From Terriglobia bacterium (GTDB lineage Bacteria > Acidobacteriota > Terriglobia > Bryobacterales > Bryobacteraceae): a DNA stretch of 63,394 nucleotides. Positions 1 through 7,875 of this stretch are shown here, piece after piece (the stretch's first letter is position 1; every line of letters begins with the position of its first letter). Below the pieces are notes generated by a model. It was not told the origin of the DNA. It saw only the letters and a program-made list of their open reading frames with translations, and ran no database searches. Position numbers and translations under genes: made by a program. Where the stretch lies: positions 1 through 63,394 of the forward strand of contig JAIQFS010000023.1 of assembly GCA_020073145.1 (NCBI GenBank), given 5' to 3'.

Positions 1-20
1 TCCGGGCTCGGGCGAAAACC

Positions 21-133
21 GTTCGCCTTCCCGTCGGAATCACTGTTCGCCTTCAGCCCGGAATCCCGTTCGCCTTCACCCCGGAATCGTTTTCACGTTC
101 ACCCCGGAATCCTTTTCGCCTTGCCCCGGAATC
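21..133. repeat. Imperfect tandem repeat, five ~23-bp units
   Basis: Five head-to-tail copies of a unit close to GTTCGCCTTCACCCCGGAAT start near 21, 45, 68, 91 and 113. The TTCGCCTT half and the CCCGGAATC half are the conserved parts. Spacing is 22-24 bp, so a protein could meet each copy on roughly the same helix face every two turns. No reading frame runs through it. It may be the repeated end of an IS21-like element or a decayed minisatellite. The window edge hides what lies to the left. Confidence 0.6.
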
Positions 134-179
134 CGCACTCTGGGCACTCAACGAGATATGTACTGGAGATAAGCACAAA

Positions 180-485
180 ATGCTGACCCCGATGGCTACC
201 GCTGCCCTGCGGCATCATGTGCGCGTCGAGGGTGAGTTCTTTCGGATGCCCCTCAAGCATGTTTGGGATCGCGCTAAACAAGAGATGGAACTCATCACTA
301 TTGGACCTGATGCGACAGGGAAGCACGATTTCACATTCACACTGTTCATAGCGTTCAATGAAATTCCGATTGTGGATGGCCAGCCAGTGGATAGAGTCCT
401 CAACGAGTTGGCTCGCGTAGTTGAGCGCATCCTGTTGGCCCTCGAAGCTGAGACGCGACGGCTCTTCCCAAACGCTTTTTCCTAA
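180..485 (+). CDS. Hypothetical protein, 101 aa
   Basis: I do not recognise this protein. The ATG is preceded by GGAG about 12 nt upstream. The product has a beta-rich middle (residues ~50-66, alternating Phe/Thr) followed by a long amphipathic helix (residues ~70-95) rich in Glu, Arg and Leu, so a small folded protein is plausible. Third-position GC is lower than in the neighbouring deacetylase and pta genes, which suggests a recent or weakly constrained gene. It converges on the deacetylase gene. An antisense frame (99-611) also looks partly protein-like, with a CPEC pair near its end, so the coding strand is not certain. Confidence 0.4.
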   Translation: MLTPMATAALRHHVRVEGEFFRMPLKHVWDRAKQEMELITIGPDATGKHDFTFTLFIAFNEIPIVDGQPVDRVLNELARVVERILLALEAETRRLFPNAFS

Positions 486-522
486 GCTGGCCTCACTACC
501 CACGAGAGTGGGCTTCGGGCGT

Positions 523-1443
523 CTACCCCCGGAGATCGACGGCCAACACTTCCTGGGCCACTCGTGCGGTGTTGGCGTGAATGGTGATGGTGTCTTCCAC
601 GTTCTCGGCATAGCCGCCAGCTAAGACGACGGCCACGGGAATCTTGCCGCGCACGGCGCGGCCCAGCACCAGGCGGTCGCGTTCCATCAAACCTTGGAAG
701 GTCACGGAGAGGCCGCCAAGCTGGTCTTCGCAATAGGGGTCGGCGCCCGCAACGTACACCAACAGCTCCGGGCGGAACATCGTCAGGGCGGCGGCGAGGC
801 CGTTCTGCAGGCGCTCCAGGTATTCCTGGTCGCCGGTTCCATCCGGAAGATGGATGTCCATGCTGGAGAGCGGTTTCTCAGTGGGATAGTTGTTGGCCTG
901 GTGGATGGAGAGGGTGAAGACGGAGGAATCGCCGGCGAAGATGGCCGCGGTGCCGTTGCCGTGGTGGACGTCGGCGTCCACGACCATGGCGCGCCGGATG
1001 GCTGCGTCTTTCTGTAAACGGCGCACGGCGACCGCGATATCGTTGATCGCACAGAACCCCTCGCCATGACCGGCGAAGGCGTGATGAAAACCGCCGCCCA
1101 GGTTGAATCCGAGACCGGAATCGAGTGCCATCCGCGCGGCCAGGATGGTGCCGCCGGCGGCCGTCCAGAACGCGTCCATGGTCTGCCGCGAGTAGGGAAT
1201 TTCCAGTTTCAAAATCTCGTGGTAGCTGAGAGTGCCGTGCTTCAGCTTGTCGACCCAGACCGGGTCATGCACCCGCAGGATGTCTTCATCGGTGGCGGGC
1301 TCGGGTTCGACGAAGTCCTGCTCGGTGGCGAACTTTGTGTGCAGAAGGCGCTCGCGCAGCAGGCGGTATTTTTGTGAGGGAAAGACGTGCGGGCCGAGGT
1401 GGAGGTCGTAATGCGGGTGATAGACCAGCCGGAACGGGAGCAT
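523..1443 (-). CDS. Histone deacetylase-superfamily (AcuC/HDAC-like) lysine deacetylase
   Basis: This is a 306-aa Zn-dependent amidohydrolase of the arginase/deacetylase fold, expected to remove acetyl groups from lysines or polyamines in the cytoplasm. The active site is complete: His120-His121 in GGGFHHA, the HGEGFCAIND loop, zinc ligands Asp158 and His160 in VDADVHHGNG, Asp235 in AGADPYCEDQLGG, and the transition-state Tyr278 in LAGGYA. Length and motif spelling fit the short, HDAC11-like bacterial proteins. It starts 3 nt after the pta stop codon, so the two are surely cotranscribed. That pairing links acetyl-phosphate production to protein deacetylation, but this is an inference from context and the substrate cannot be read from sequence. 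Confidence 0.88.
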   Translation of the reverse strand: MLPFRLVYHPHYDLHLGPHVFPSQKYRLLRERLLHTKFATEQDFVEPEPATDEDILRVHDPVWVDKLKHGTLSYHEILKLEIPYSRQTMDAFWTAAGGTILAARMALDSGLGFNLGGGFHHAFAGHGEGFCAINDIAVAVRRLQKDAAIRRAMVVDADVHHGNGTAAIFAGDSSVFTLSIHQANNYPTEKPLSSMDIHLPDGTGDQEYLERLQNGLAAALTMFRPELLVYVAGADPYCEDQLGGLSVTFQGLMERDRLVLGRAVRGKIPVAVVLAGGYAENVEDTITIHANTARVAQEVLAVDLRG

Positions 1444-1446
1444 GGA

Positions 1447-2442
1447 TCAGACCGGCTCGGATTGCAGCGCGGTGACCACTGCCACACGGTAAATGTCGTC
1501 GGCCGAGCAGCCTCGGGAGAGATCGTTGGCGGGTTTGGCGAGCCCTTGCAGGAAAGGCCCGATGGCCGCTGCGCCGCCCAGCCGCTCCAGCAATTTGTAG
1601 GCGATATTGGCGGCCGCCAGGTTGGGAAACACGAGCGTGTTGGCGCGGCCCGCGACGCTCGAACCGGGCGCTTTCGACTTGCCCACCAGCGCCGAAACCG
1701 CCGCATCGGCCTGCAGTTCGCCATCGATGATGATCTCCGGCGCGCGCGCCCGCACGATTTTCAGCGCCTCGACCACGGCATCCACTTGCGGATGTTTGCC
1801 GCTGCCTTTGGTGGAGAAACTGAGAAGGGCCACGATCGGCTCGGTACCGAGGAGCACGCGCGCGGTTTGGGCGGTGGCGATGGCGATTTCGGCCAACTCG
1901 ACCGGATTGGGATCGACGACCACCGCGCAATCGGCGAACGCCATGAGACCGTTGTGCCCCTGGGCGAGATCCTGCAACGCCATCAGGAAGACGCTCGAAA
2001 CCAGGCGGACGCGCGGATCGGTCCCGATACAGTGCAGGGCCGCGCGCACGGTCTCCGCGGTGGTATTGGCCGCGCCGCCCACGCTGCCATCGGCGTCGCC
2101 CGCATGCACCATCAAGGCCGCGAAGTAGAGGGGCCGGCGGGCGATTTCGACCGCTTCGATCTGGGTGACCCCTTTGGCGCGCCGCCGTTCGTAGTAGAGC
2201 GCCGCGTATTTTTCGAGGGCCGGCGCGTGCGCGGGGTCGACGAAGGTCACGCCGGGCGGAGCGTCCGCCGGTTTCGCGCCGAGCAGAACGGGCTTCACGA
2301 CGCCATCGCGGGCGAGGCGGGCGGCGGCATCGAGCACGCGGGGATCGGAGCCTTCGGGAAATATGATGGTTTTCTTGCGCGCCCGGGCCCGGTCGAGAAG
2401 CCCTGCCATAAACCGCGCCGCCGATTCGGGGGTGCCTGCCAT
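1447..2442 (-). CDS. pta: Phosphate acetyltransferase
   Basis: The 331-aa product matches the short, single-domain Pta class (PTA_PTB fold). It converts acetyl-CoA and phosphate to acetyl phosphate and CoA in the cytoplasm. Diagnostic stretches are IIFPEGSDPRVLDAAARL near the N-terminus, the central AALMVHAGDADGSVGGAANTT segment, and the C-terminal GRANTLVFPNLAAANIAYKL motif, all at the expected positions. The long E. coli-type DRTGG N-terminal domain is absent. It is the first gene of a two-gene unit with the HDAC-like deacetylase 3 nt downstream. No ackA is in the window. Confidence 0.95.
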   Translation of the reverse strand: MAGTPESAARFMAGLLDRARARKKTIIFPEGSDPRVLDAAARLARDGVVKPVLLGAKPADAPPGVTFVDPAHAPALEKYAALYYERRRAKGVTQIEAVEIARRPLYFAALMVHAGDADGSVGGAANTTAETVRAALHCIGTDPRVRLVSSVFLMALQDLAQGHNGLMAFADCAVVVDPNPVELAEIAIATAQTARVLLGTEPIVALLSFSTKGSGKHPQVDAVVEALKIVRARAPEIIIDGELQADAAVSALVGKSKAPGSSVAGRANTLVFPNLAAANIAYKLLERLGGAAAIGPFLQGLAKPANDLSRGCSADDIYRVAVVTALQSEPV

Positions 2443-2803
2443 CTGCCGGAATCCTGAGTCTAGCAGGTGACGGAGGGGCGGGGAGCGTCAGGACCCACAC
2501 GGGTAGGTCCCTCGCTGAAAACCTATTCGGTGAGATGCGCGTTACACGTCAAGTGTCCTCGCCGCCCTCCACGATTACTAAACGGTAGGCTACACATTCT
2601 CAAAAAGCTAAACGGCCGTACAGAAGGAAATTGTAGTGTGCCGCCGACAATCCACCGTTGTTCATTGTTGCTCCGCGTCTTGCAAGCTCCTTCGCTAGGG
2701 CTCCCGCGCTTCACGCCACCACTTGCGTCCACCTCTTAGTTCTTCGCTATCAATGGCTTTACCCGACCCGTGAGAATCGATCCAGAATTCCTTTAGCACC
2801 ACC
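2443..2803. other. Intergenic region between pta and the TetR promoter
   Basis: This is a non-coding gap between divergent genes. It is less GC-rich than the flanking operon and carries no convincing frame. It should hold the pta promoter on the minus strand, but I could not pick out a clear -35/-10 pair there. Nothing else is recognised. Confidence 0.5.
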
Positions 2804-2832
2804 TTGACATTTAATACGTACGTACGTATTCT
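2804..2832 (+). promoter_or_regulatory. Strong sigma70-type promoter overlapped by a perfect 18-bp palindromic operator
   Basis: The -35 is TTGACA (2804-2809) and the -10 is TATTCT (2827-2832), separated by exactly 17 bp. The spacer and the -10 are covered by AATACGTACGTACGTATT (2813-2830), a perfect palindrome typical of TetR-family operators. Transcription should start about 7 nt after the -10, essentially at the GTG start codon at 2839, so the mRNA is predicted to be leaderless. Binding of the repressor encoded immediately downstream would block RNA polymerase directly. Confidence 0.85.
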
Positions 2833-2838
2833 TGATTT

Positions 2839-3429
2839 GTGAGCAAACCTTCCCTGAGAGAGCAGATACTTAGCGCCGGTCTCCGGTTGATGTTTCAATC
2901 CGGGTACCAGGGCACCGGGGTCCGTGATATTTGCTCGGCCGCCGGAGCCCCGCAAGGGTCCTTCACCAATCATTTCCGGTCGAAGGAGGCGTTCGCCCGC
3001 GAAGTGCTCGACCGCTACTTTGCGCATGTGAAGACGGCAGTAAGCGAGGCGTTGAACGACAAATCCTTGACGCCACGACAGCGGCTGAAACGTTACCTTG
3101 ACATCATCAGCGGCAGGCTGGAAGGTGATCGGTGGCGCCGGGGCTGCCTAATCGGCGACTTCAGCCTGGAAGCGAGCTCTCACAGCGAGTTCTTGCGCGA
3201 GCGACTGGAAGCCATTTTCCAGGAGTGGCGCACTCCGTTCGCAGAGTGTATTGCAGAGGCGCAGGCAGCCGGCGAGATCGATTCAAAGTTCGATCCCGTC
3301 GATCTTGCCGAGTTCCTGCTGGCTTCCTGGGAAGGCGCTATTTTGCGCATGAAAGTGGAGCAAGCGCCTGCCGCATTGGAGCGCTTCAAAACCATAATCT
3401 TTAACACCGTATTTAAGGAGCAAAAATGA
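2839..3429 (+). CDS. TetR/AcrR-family transcriptional repressor of the dehalogenase operon
   Basis: The 196-aa product has the TetR N-terminal helix-turn-helix at residues ~5-50 (REQILSAGLRLMFQSGYQGT, then the recognition helix around GSFTNHFRSKEAF). An all-helical ligand-binding domain follows and ends in a typical TetR_C helix. The start is GTG with no room for a ribosome binding site, which fits the predicted leaderless transcript. The 18-bp palindrome in its own promoter predicts autorepression. It overlaps the haloalkane dehalogenase start by 4 nt (ATGA), so the ligand is probably the dehalogenase substrate or product (inference). GC and third-position bias are lower than in neighbouring operons, suggesting transfer. 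Confidence 0.9.
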   Translation: MSKPSLREQILSAGLRLMFQSGYQGTGVRDICSAAGAPQGSFTNHFRSKEAFAREVLDRYFAHVKTAVSEALNDKSLTPRQRLKRYLDIISGRLEGDRWRRGCLIGDFSLEASSHSEFLRERLEAIFQEWRTPFAECIAEAQAAGEIDSKFDPVDLAEFLLASWEGAILRMKVEQAPAALERFKTIIFNTVFKEQK

Positions 3430-4316
3430 CCACATTCTCTGATATTGCTTTGCCTCAGCTCAACGTTCTGGACTCGTCGATGGCCTACCGCGAGGCGGGG
3501 TCGCCCGGCGGTCCCATTGCACTTTTTCTACATGGGAATCCAACGTCGTCGTACATCTGGCGAAACATAATGCCGCTGGTGGCGCCGGTGGCGCACTGCA
3601 TCGCACCGGATCTCATCGGGTTCGGCCAATCGGGAAAACCAGACATCGGGTACCGGTTTGCCGACCAGGTCCGGTACCTCGATGCGTTCCTCGCTAAATC
3701 TGGAATCTCGTCAGCATTCGTCATAGCGCACGACTGGGGAAGCGCGCTGGCATTTCATCTGGCGGCCCGCAGGCCGGAGTTTATCCGTGGGCTTGCTTTT
3801 ATGGAGTTCATCTGGCCAATGCCAACTTGGGAGGATTTTCACGCGGCTGGACGAGAAACATTTCAGAAGTTCAGAACTCCTGGGATCGGAGAACAAATGA
3901 TTCTTGAAGACAACGCGTTCATCGAGCGAGTTCTTCCGGGAGCGATCGTTCGGCAGCTAACCGATGCGGAGATGGCAATCTACCGAGCGCCGTTTTCTAC
4001 TCGAGAGTCGCGCGTTCCGACCTGGCGCTTCCCGAACGAGCTGCCAATCGCCGGAAAACCCGCTGATGTGTATTCCACGGTCGAGCGCGCGCATGTGGCA
4101 TTGTCGCGGTCGTCGTATCCCAAGTTGCTCTTCGTGGGAGATCCCGGCGTATTAGTCTCGCCGGCATTCGCGGACAGCTTCGCGAAAAATCTCAACAACG
4201 GCAGAGTCGTACATCTTGGCCCAGGTCTTCATTACCTGCAGGAGGACCATCCGGAAGCAATAGGCAGGGCAACCGCAGAATGGATCAAAGACATAGAAGC
4301 CATCCACAGGAACTGA
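3426..4316 (+). CDS. dhaA: Haloalkane dehalogenase (DhaA-like, alpha/beta hydrolase)
   Basis: The 296-aa enzyme hydrolyses carbon-halogen bonds of haloalkanes to an alcohol and halide in the cytoplasm. Catalytic residues of the DhaA subfamily are all visible: nucleophile Asp103 in HDWGSALAF, acid Glu127 in FMEF, base His269 in GPGLHYLQED, and halide-stabilising Asn38 (HGNPTSS) and Trp104. The FMEFIWPMPTW stretch and the GPGLHYLQEDHPE tail are characteristic of haloalkane dehalogenases rather than epoxide hydrolases. It is translationally coupled to the TetR gene. A similar regulator-dehalogenase pairing is known from rhodococcal dhaR-dhaA. Base composition differs from the neighbours. Confidence 0.93.
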   Translation: MTTFSDIALPQLNVLDSSMAYREAGSPGGPIALFLHGNPTSSYIWRNIMPLVAPVAHCIAPDLIGFGQSGKPDIGYRFADQVRYLDAFLAKSGISSAFVIAHDWGSALAFHLAARRPEFIRGLAFMEFIWPMPTWEDFHAAGRETFQKFRTPGIGEQMILEDNAFIERVLPGAIVRQLTDAEMAIYRAPFSTRESRVPTWRFPNELPIAGKPADVYSTVERAHVALSRSSYPKLLFVGDPGVLVSPAFADSFAKNLNNGRVVHLGPGLHYLQEDHPEAIGRATAEWIKDIEAIHRN

Positions 4317-4652
4317 GTTTTGCTGTCAGAGTGCCCGACCGGGACTAAGAAATGGTTCGGAAGCCCCGGAAACTCGAATTCAAGCTACTACGCGAATCTG
4401 TGCTGGAAGCTCGTTAAAAGACTGCGGTGGAAAAACGTGAACAGTCCACCGCAGTCAAAGCAACGGGATCACCGGGCTTGAGCCTCAGCACTGAGGAGTT
4501 GCGGGCTCCGGTTGTTGCGCCATTCGGAACCTTCTCCCCGCAGGCAACTCAGATCGTCCGCCCTGACGCCCGTAGCGTTTACGAATCCATGTTGACAGTT
4601 TGTCGCCAAACCAGACATCTGATGTGTGCGAATCGGGCCCCCCGAGCCCCGG
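4317..4652. other. Intergenic region between dhaA and the AI-2E-type permease
   Basis: This is a convergent gap. Apart from the perfect hairpin at 4420-4456, nothing is recognised. Short frames here lack start signals and have no protein-like character. Confidence 0.5.
4416..4456 (-). terminator. Hairpin, probable minus-strand terminator
   Basis: GACTGCGGTGGA (4420-4431) pairs perfectly with TCCACCGCAGTC (4445-4456), giving a 12-bp stem and a 13-nt loop. Read on the minus strand the stem is followed by TTTT, so it fits a terminator downstream of the permease gene at 4653. The distance of about 200 bp and the short T tract make this moderate. Confidence 0.5.
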
Positions 4653-5846
4653 TCAATCCCCCAGGAACTTGCCGAACGGCCGCAGGCCCTGGACATTGTC
4701 GCAGACGGCTTTGATGGCGGCGGTCAGGGGGATGGCCAGCAGCAGGCCCGGCGCGTCCCAGAGGAAGCCCCAGAGCATCAGCGAAAAGGTCACCACCAGC
4801 GGGTTCAAGTGCACGCGGGAGCCGACTACCTTCGGATAAAAGACGTTCATCGCCACCAGGTGCAGGAAGGCCACCGACACCACCACCAGCACGTACACCG
4901 GGAAGCGGTTCACGCCGAGGGCGGCGAACAGCGGCGGCACCATGGCCAGCGGCAAGCCGATGTAGGGCACCAGACTCAGGAATCCGCTCAGCGGGCCCAC
5001 CAGCAGGGGGAAGGGAAGCCGGATGATCCAGAACAGGACGGAACTCAGGAAGGCCAGCAGCAGCCCCAGCAGGAAATTTCCAACCACGAACGCGCGCACC
5101 ATGCCGGCGATGCCTTCCAGGCTGCGAGCCGCCACCAGGCGGCCTTCGCCGTGAAAGAACTGGAGGAAGCTGCGATTGATGTGGTCGCGCCAACTCAACA
5201 TGAAGTACACCAGGAAGGGAATGAACGAAATCATCAGCAGGATCTGGTAAAAGTCGCTGAGGCGGGACGAGATGTACTCGCCGATGGGCGTCCGTTCTTC
5301 GTGGATGCGCACCTCCTGGATCGCCGGGGGAGCGGGCACAACCGGCGGCGGCTCGACCGTGCGGCGGCGGCGCCGCGATTCCAGGGCTTGCTGCTGCGCC
5401 TGCGCGCGGGCCTGTTCCTCCTGCTGCTGTTGTTGCCGCTGCCGCGCGGGCACCACCATCTGATACGTGCGTTCTTCGGTTTGCTGCAGCTTCTGCTGCA
5501 CGTTGTCAATGATGTCGCCGATCCGCTGGCCGTATTGAGGCAAGTCCCCGTACAGACTGGCCAGTTGCGAATACGCGCCGATTCCTACGACGTACAGTCC
5601 CAGCAACGCCACCGTGCACACCACAAAGCTGGCCAAGCCCCGCGGGAAGCGCGCCCGCATCAGCAGCGACACGAACGGCTCCAGAATAAACGCGATGATC
5701 ATCGCCACCAACGCGGTGATGAACAACATCCGGCCGAAGTACAGAACGGCGACGATTACACCCCCGGCAACCACCGGCAGCGCCAACTGGCGCGCTTCAC
5801 CCACGGCTTTGCGAGTATTGCTGAGAGGCTTGATAACCGTTGCCAC
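4653..5846 (-). CDS. AI-2E family transporter (PerM/YdiK-like membrane protein)
   Basis: The 397-aa polytopic inner-membrane protein shows the AI-2E transporter pattern: paired N-terminal helices (residues ~22-55), a helix near 70-92, a soluble central segment, then a cluster of helices from ~205 to 385 containing the family signature around LSLVPYIGLPLAMVPP. Members have been proposed to export autoinducer-2 or act as Na+/H+ antiporters, so the substrate is open. The soluble segment (residues ~118-176) is unusual: a Gln-rich coiled-coil-like run, five consecutive Arg, then a Pro-rich stretch. The start is GTG. It stands alone on the minus strand. Confidence 0.85.
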   Translation of the reverse strand: MATVIKPLSNTRKAVGEARQLALPVVAGGVIVAVLYFGRMLFITALVAMIIAFILEPFVSLLMRARFPRGLASFVVCTVALLGLYVVGIGAYSQLASLYGDLPQYGQRIGDIIDNVQQKLQQTEERTYQMVVPARQRQQQQQEEQARAQAQQQALESRRRRRTVEPPPVVPAPPAIQEVRIHEERTPIGEYISSRLSDFYQILLMISFIPFLVYFMLSWRDHINRSFLQFFHGEGRLVAARSLEGIAGMVRAFVVGNFLLGLLLAFLSSVLFWIIRLPFPLLVGPLSGFLSLVPYIGLPLAMVPPLFAALGVNRFPVYVLVVVSVAFLHLVAMNVFYPKVVGSRVHLNPLVVTFSLMLWGFLWDAPGLLLAIPLTAAIKAVCDNVQGLRPFGKFLGD

Positions 5847-5887
5847 GGCGTGCTGAAACCCTGTCTCGAATGTAGCATGGGCCCGTC

Positions 5888-5893
5888 TATAAT
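5888..5893 (+). promoter_or_regulatory. Consensus -10 box for ruvX-mltG
   Basis: A perfect TATAAT ends 9 nt before the TTG start codon of ruvX. No good -35 is visible at the usual spacing. Transcription would start only a few nucleotides before the start codon, so the leader is very short or absent. Confidence 0.5.
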
Positions 5894-5902
5894 GGAATTA
5901 AC

Positions 5903-6325
5903 TTGAGCGCTGAAAAGCCTCGCATACTGGCACTAGATCTCGGCAAAAGACGCATTGGGCTGGCCGTTTCCGATCCACTAAGGATAACTGCCCAAGGTTT
6001 ACCGAACCTGGAACGGACCCGCAAGCGCGACGATCTGGCGGCGCTGGCCCGGCTGGCGGAAGAGTATGAAGTCGGACTGATTCTGATGGGCAACCCGGTC
6101 AACATGGGCGGAGCGGAAGGCCGTCAATCGGCTTGGGTGCGCGAGTTCGCCGCGGCATTCGAGAAGCAGAGCGGATTGCCGATCCAGTTCTGGGACGAGC
6201 GGCTGACCACGGTGGAGGCACAGCGTGTCCTACGCTCTAGCGGCATCAGCATCGAGAAGCGCGCCGCGGCCGTGGACCGGCTTTCGGCCGTAATCTTGCT
6301 GCAGAGCTACTTGGATTCCCTATGA
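5903..6325 (+). CDS. ruvX: RuvX/YqgF-family putative pre-16S rRNA nuclease
   Basis: The 140-aa RNase H-fold protein has the family's ILALDLGKRRIGLAVSDP N-terminus with the first catalytic Asp, the ILMGNPVNMGG strand, and the FWDERLTTVEA motif with the conserved Asp and Glu. YqgF members mature the 5' end of 16S rRNA; the older name is Holliday junction resolvase. The start is TTG, chosen because the family begins just before the LALDLG strand and the -10 box lies only 9 nt upstream. It overlaps mltG by 4 nt, a common arrangement. Confidence 0.92.
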   Translation: MSAEKPRILALDLGKRRIGLAVSDPLRITAQGLPNLERTRKRDDLAALARLAEEYEVGLILMGNPVNMGGAEGRQSAWVREFAAAFEKQSGLPIQFWDERLTTVEAQRVLRSSGISIEKRAAAVDRLSAVILLQSYLDSL

Positions 6326-7311
6326 AATTTCTGCGGCTGCTGGGGGTAGTGGTGCTGCTCGTAGCGCTCGCGGGCGGCTATGCGATCTTCCGGCTCAGCC
6401 GTCCGTATCAGGGTTTTTCGGGCGCGGCCTTGGTTGAGTTCCCGCGCGGCACCTCGGCCAATGTCATCGCCAGCCAGCTGGCTCGGGCGGGAGTGGTGCC
6501 CAGCAGCTGGGATTTCCTATTGGCGCGGATGGTGAACCGCGGCCGGATCCTGCAGGCCGGCGAATACCGCTTCGACACGGCGGCTTCTCCTCTCGATGTA
6601 TTCGACCGCATCGCCCGCGGCGATGTTTTCTACTATGAACTGGTGGTGCCCGAGGGCAAGAACATGTTCGATATCGGCGCCGCCATCGAGGCAATGGGCC
6701 TCTTTCCCGCCCGTGACTTTCTGGCCGCGGCGCGTAACCCGGATCTCATCCGCGATTTGGACCCTCGAGCGCCCAGCCTCGAAGGCTATCTGTTTCCCAG
6801 CAGCTACCGCCTCAGCCGCAGCACCACGCCCGAACAGCTCTGCCGCATGATGACCGGCAAGTTCCGGGAAGTCTGGTCGAATCTGCACACCACGGAAGAC
6901 CTACACCGCACGGTGGCGCTGGCCTCTCTGGTCGAAAAGGAAGGCAAACTCGCCACGGAACGGGCGCAGATTGCCGCGGTTTTCGAAAATCGTCTGCGCA
7001 TCGGCATGAAACTGGATTGCGATCCCACCACCATCTACGCGGCTCTGCTTGACCATCACTATCGAGGCGCCATCTACAAATCCGACCTGGCGAGCATCAG
7101 TCCGTATAACACGTACCGCCATCCCGGGCTTCCTCCGGGTCCCATCGCCAATCCGGGCCGGGCCTCGCTAGAGGCGGTGCTGAACCCGGCCGAATCGAAG
7201 GCGCTCTACTTTGTGCGGAGACCCGATGATTCGGGGGCGCACGAATTTTCCACCACCATAGCCGCCCATCAAGCCGCAACTGCCCGGTATCGACGTGGCC
7301 TCAAACGGTAA
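6322..7311 (+). CDS. mltG: Endolytic murein transglycosylase MltG
   Basis: The 329-aa inner-membrane protein has one N-terminal transmembrane helix (residues ~4-22), a LysM-like middle, and the YceG catalytic domain. The catalytic Glu lies in ALASLVEKEGK, followed by the diagnostic VFENRLRIGMKLDCDPTTIYA and TYRHPGLPPGPIANPG motifs. It cleaves nascent peptidoglycan strands in the periplasm to end glycan synthesis. It is translationally coupled to ruvX (ATGA overlap) and overlaps the next gene by 17 nt. Confidence 0.95.
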   Translation: MKFLRLLGVVVLLVALAGGYAIFRLSRPYQGFSGAALVEFPRGTSANVIASQLARAGVVPSSWDFLLARMVNRGRILQAGEYRFDTAASPLDVFDRIARGDVFYYELVVPEGKNMFDIGAAIEAMGLFPARDFLAAARNPDLIRDLDPRAPSLEGYLFPSSYRLSRSTTPEQLCRMMTGKFREVWSNLHTTEDLHRTVALASLVEKEGKLATERAQIAAVFENRLRIGMKLDCDPTTIYAALLDHHYRGAIYKSDLASISPYNTYRHPGLPPGPIANPGRASLEAVLNPAESKALYFVRRPDDSGAHEFSTTIAAHQAATARYRRGLKR

Positions 7312-7828
7312 ATCGGTCAAGCAGCAATTGCGCGAATATCTGGCGGCGAAGCAGCCGCCTGCGATTACCGAAGCCGTGTGGCAGGAGCTGCGGCGCCGCC
7401 TGGCCCCGGTTTCCGAGAGCTATCTGCGAGACCTGTTGCGCGACACCGGCCTGCCCTTCGACCAGCCCTACGCCGGCATCCGGCAGCACACCTGGGAGGA
7501 ACTCGAACAGAGCCTGCGCGAGATGCAACAGGTCTACACGGAGGCCTTGGCGGCGGGAGACCGCGACCGCGCGCGCACCTGCCGGCGACAGGTGATTGCG
7601 GCCAAGGACCGGGCGCGCTTTCTGGCGCGCAGCCCGCGCACAACGCCGGAAAAACGGGCAGTGAAAGAAGAGATGACGCAGTGGATGTTGGTCTGGCTGG
7701 AGAACCCCGAGGTCTTCCCGGCCTGGGCCGCCGCGCGCAAGCGTGCGCGTGCGGCTATTTGTCCTTCGCGTGGTGAAACTGACACCCCGGAATCGCCTTC
7801 GGTCTCCGAGGGCCGGCCCCCGGAGTGA
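7295..7828 (+). CDS. Hypothetical protein, 177 aa, coupled to mltG
   Basis: This gene starts at a GTG inside the 3' end of mltG (17-nt overlap). The product is soluble and mostly helical, with a charged Arg/Glu/Gln composition. A first part (residues ~8-60) looks like a small helical bundle. A second long helical section (residues ~65-150) ends near the WMLVWLENPEVF segment, and the Ser/Pro/Glu-rich tail is probably disordered. No family is recognised. Codon use matches the neighbours and the length is preserved without stops, so it is probably real. The coupling suggests a role with mltG, without proof. Confidence 0.7.
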   Translation: MASNGKSVKQQLREYLAAKQPPAITEAVWQELRRRLAPVSESYLRDLLRDTGLPFDQPYAGIRQHTWEELEQSLREMQQVYTEALAAGDRDRARTCRRQVIAAKDRARFLARSPRTTPEKRAVKEEMTQWMLVWLENPEVFPAWAAARKRARAAICPSRGETDTPESPSVSEGRPPE

Positions 7829-7875
7829 CCGCCTCCCTCCGAAACCACGGGTTCGGCAATCGCCGCGAGGGTCCG

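Noticed and set aside
99-611. Minus-strand 170-codon frame with a CPEC pair
   Set aside because: It starts inside the deacetylase gene, covers the plus-strand 101-aa gene antisense, and runs into the tandem repeat. The plus-strand reading has a better start and fold-like composition. Kept only as an alternative.
4626-5906. Long plus-strand open frame opposite the AI-2E permease
   Set aside because: His/Gln/Arg-rich translation typical of an antisense shadow of a high-GC membrane protein gene.
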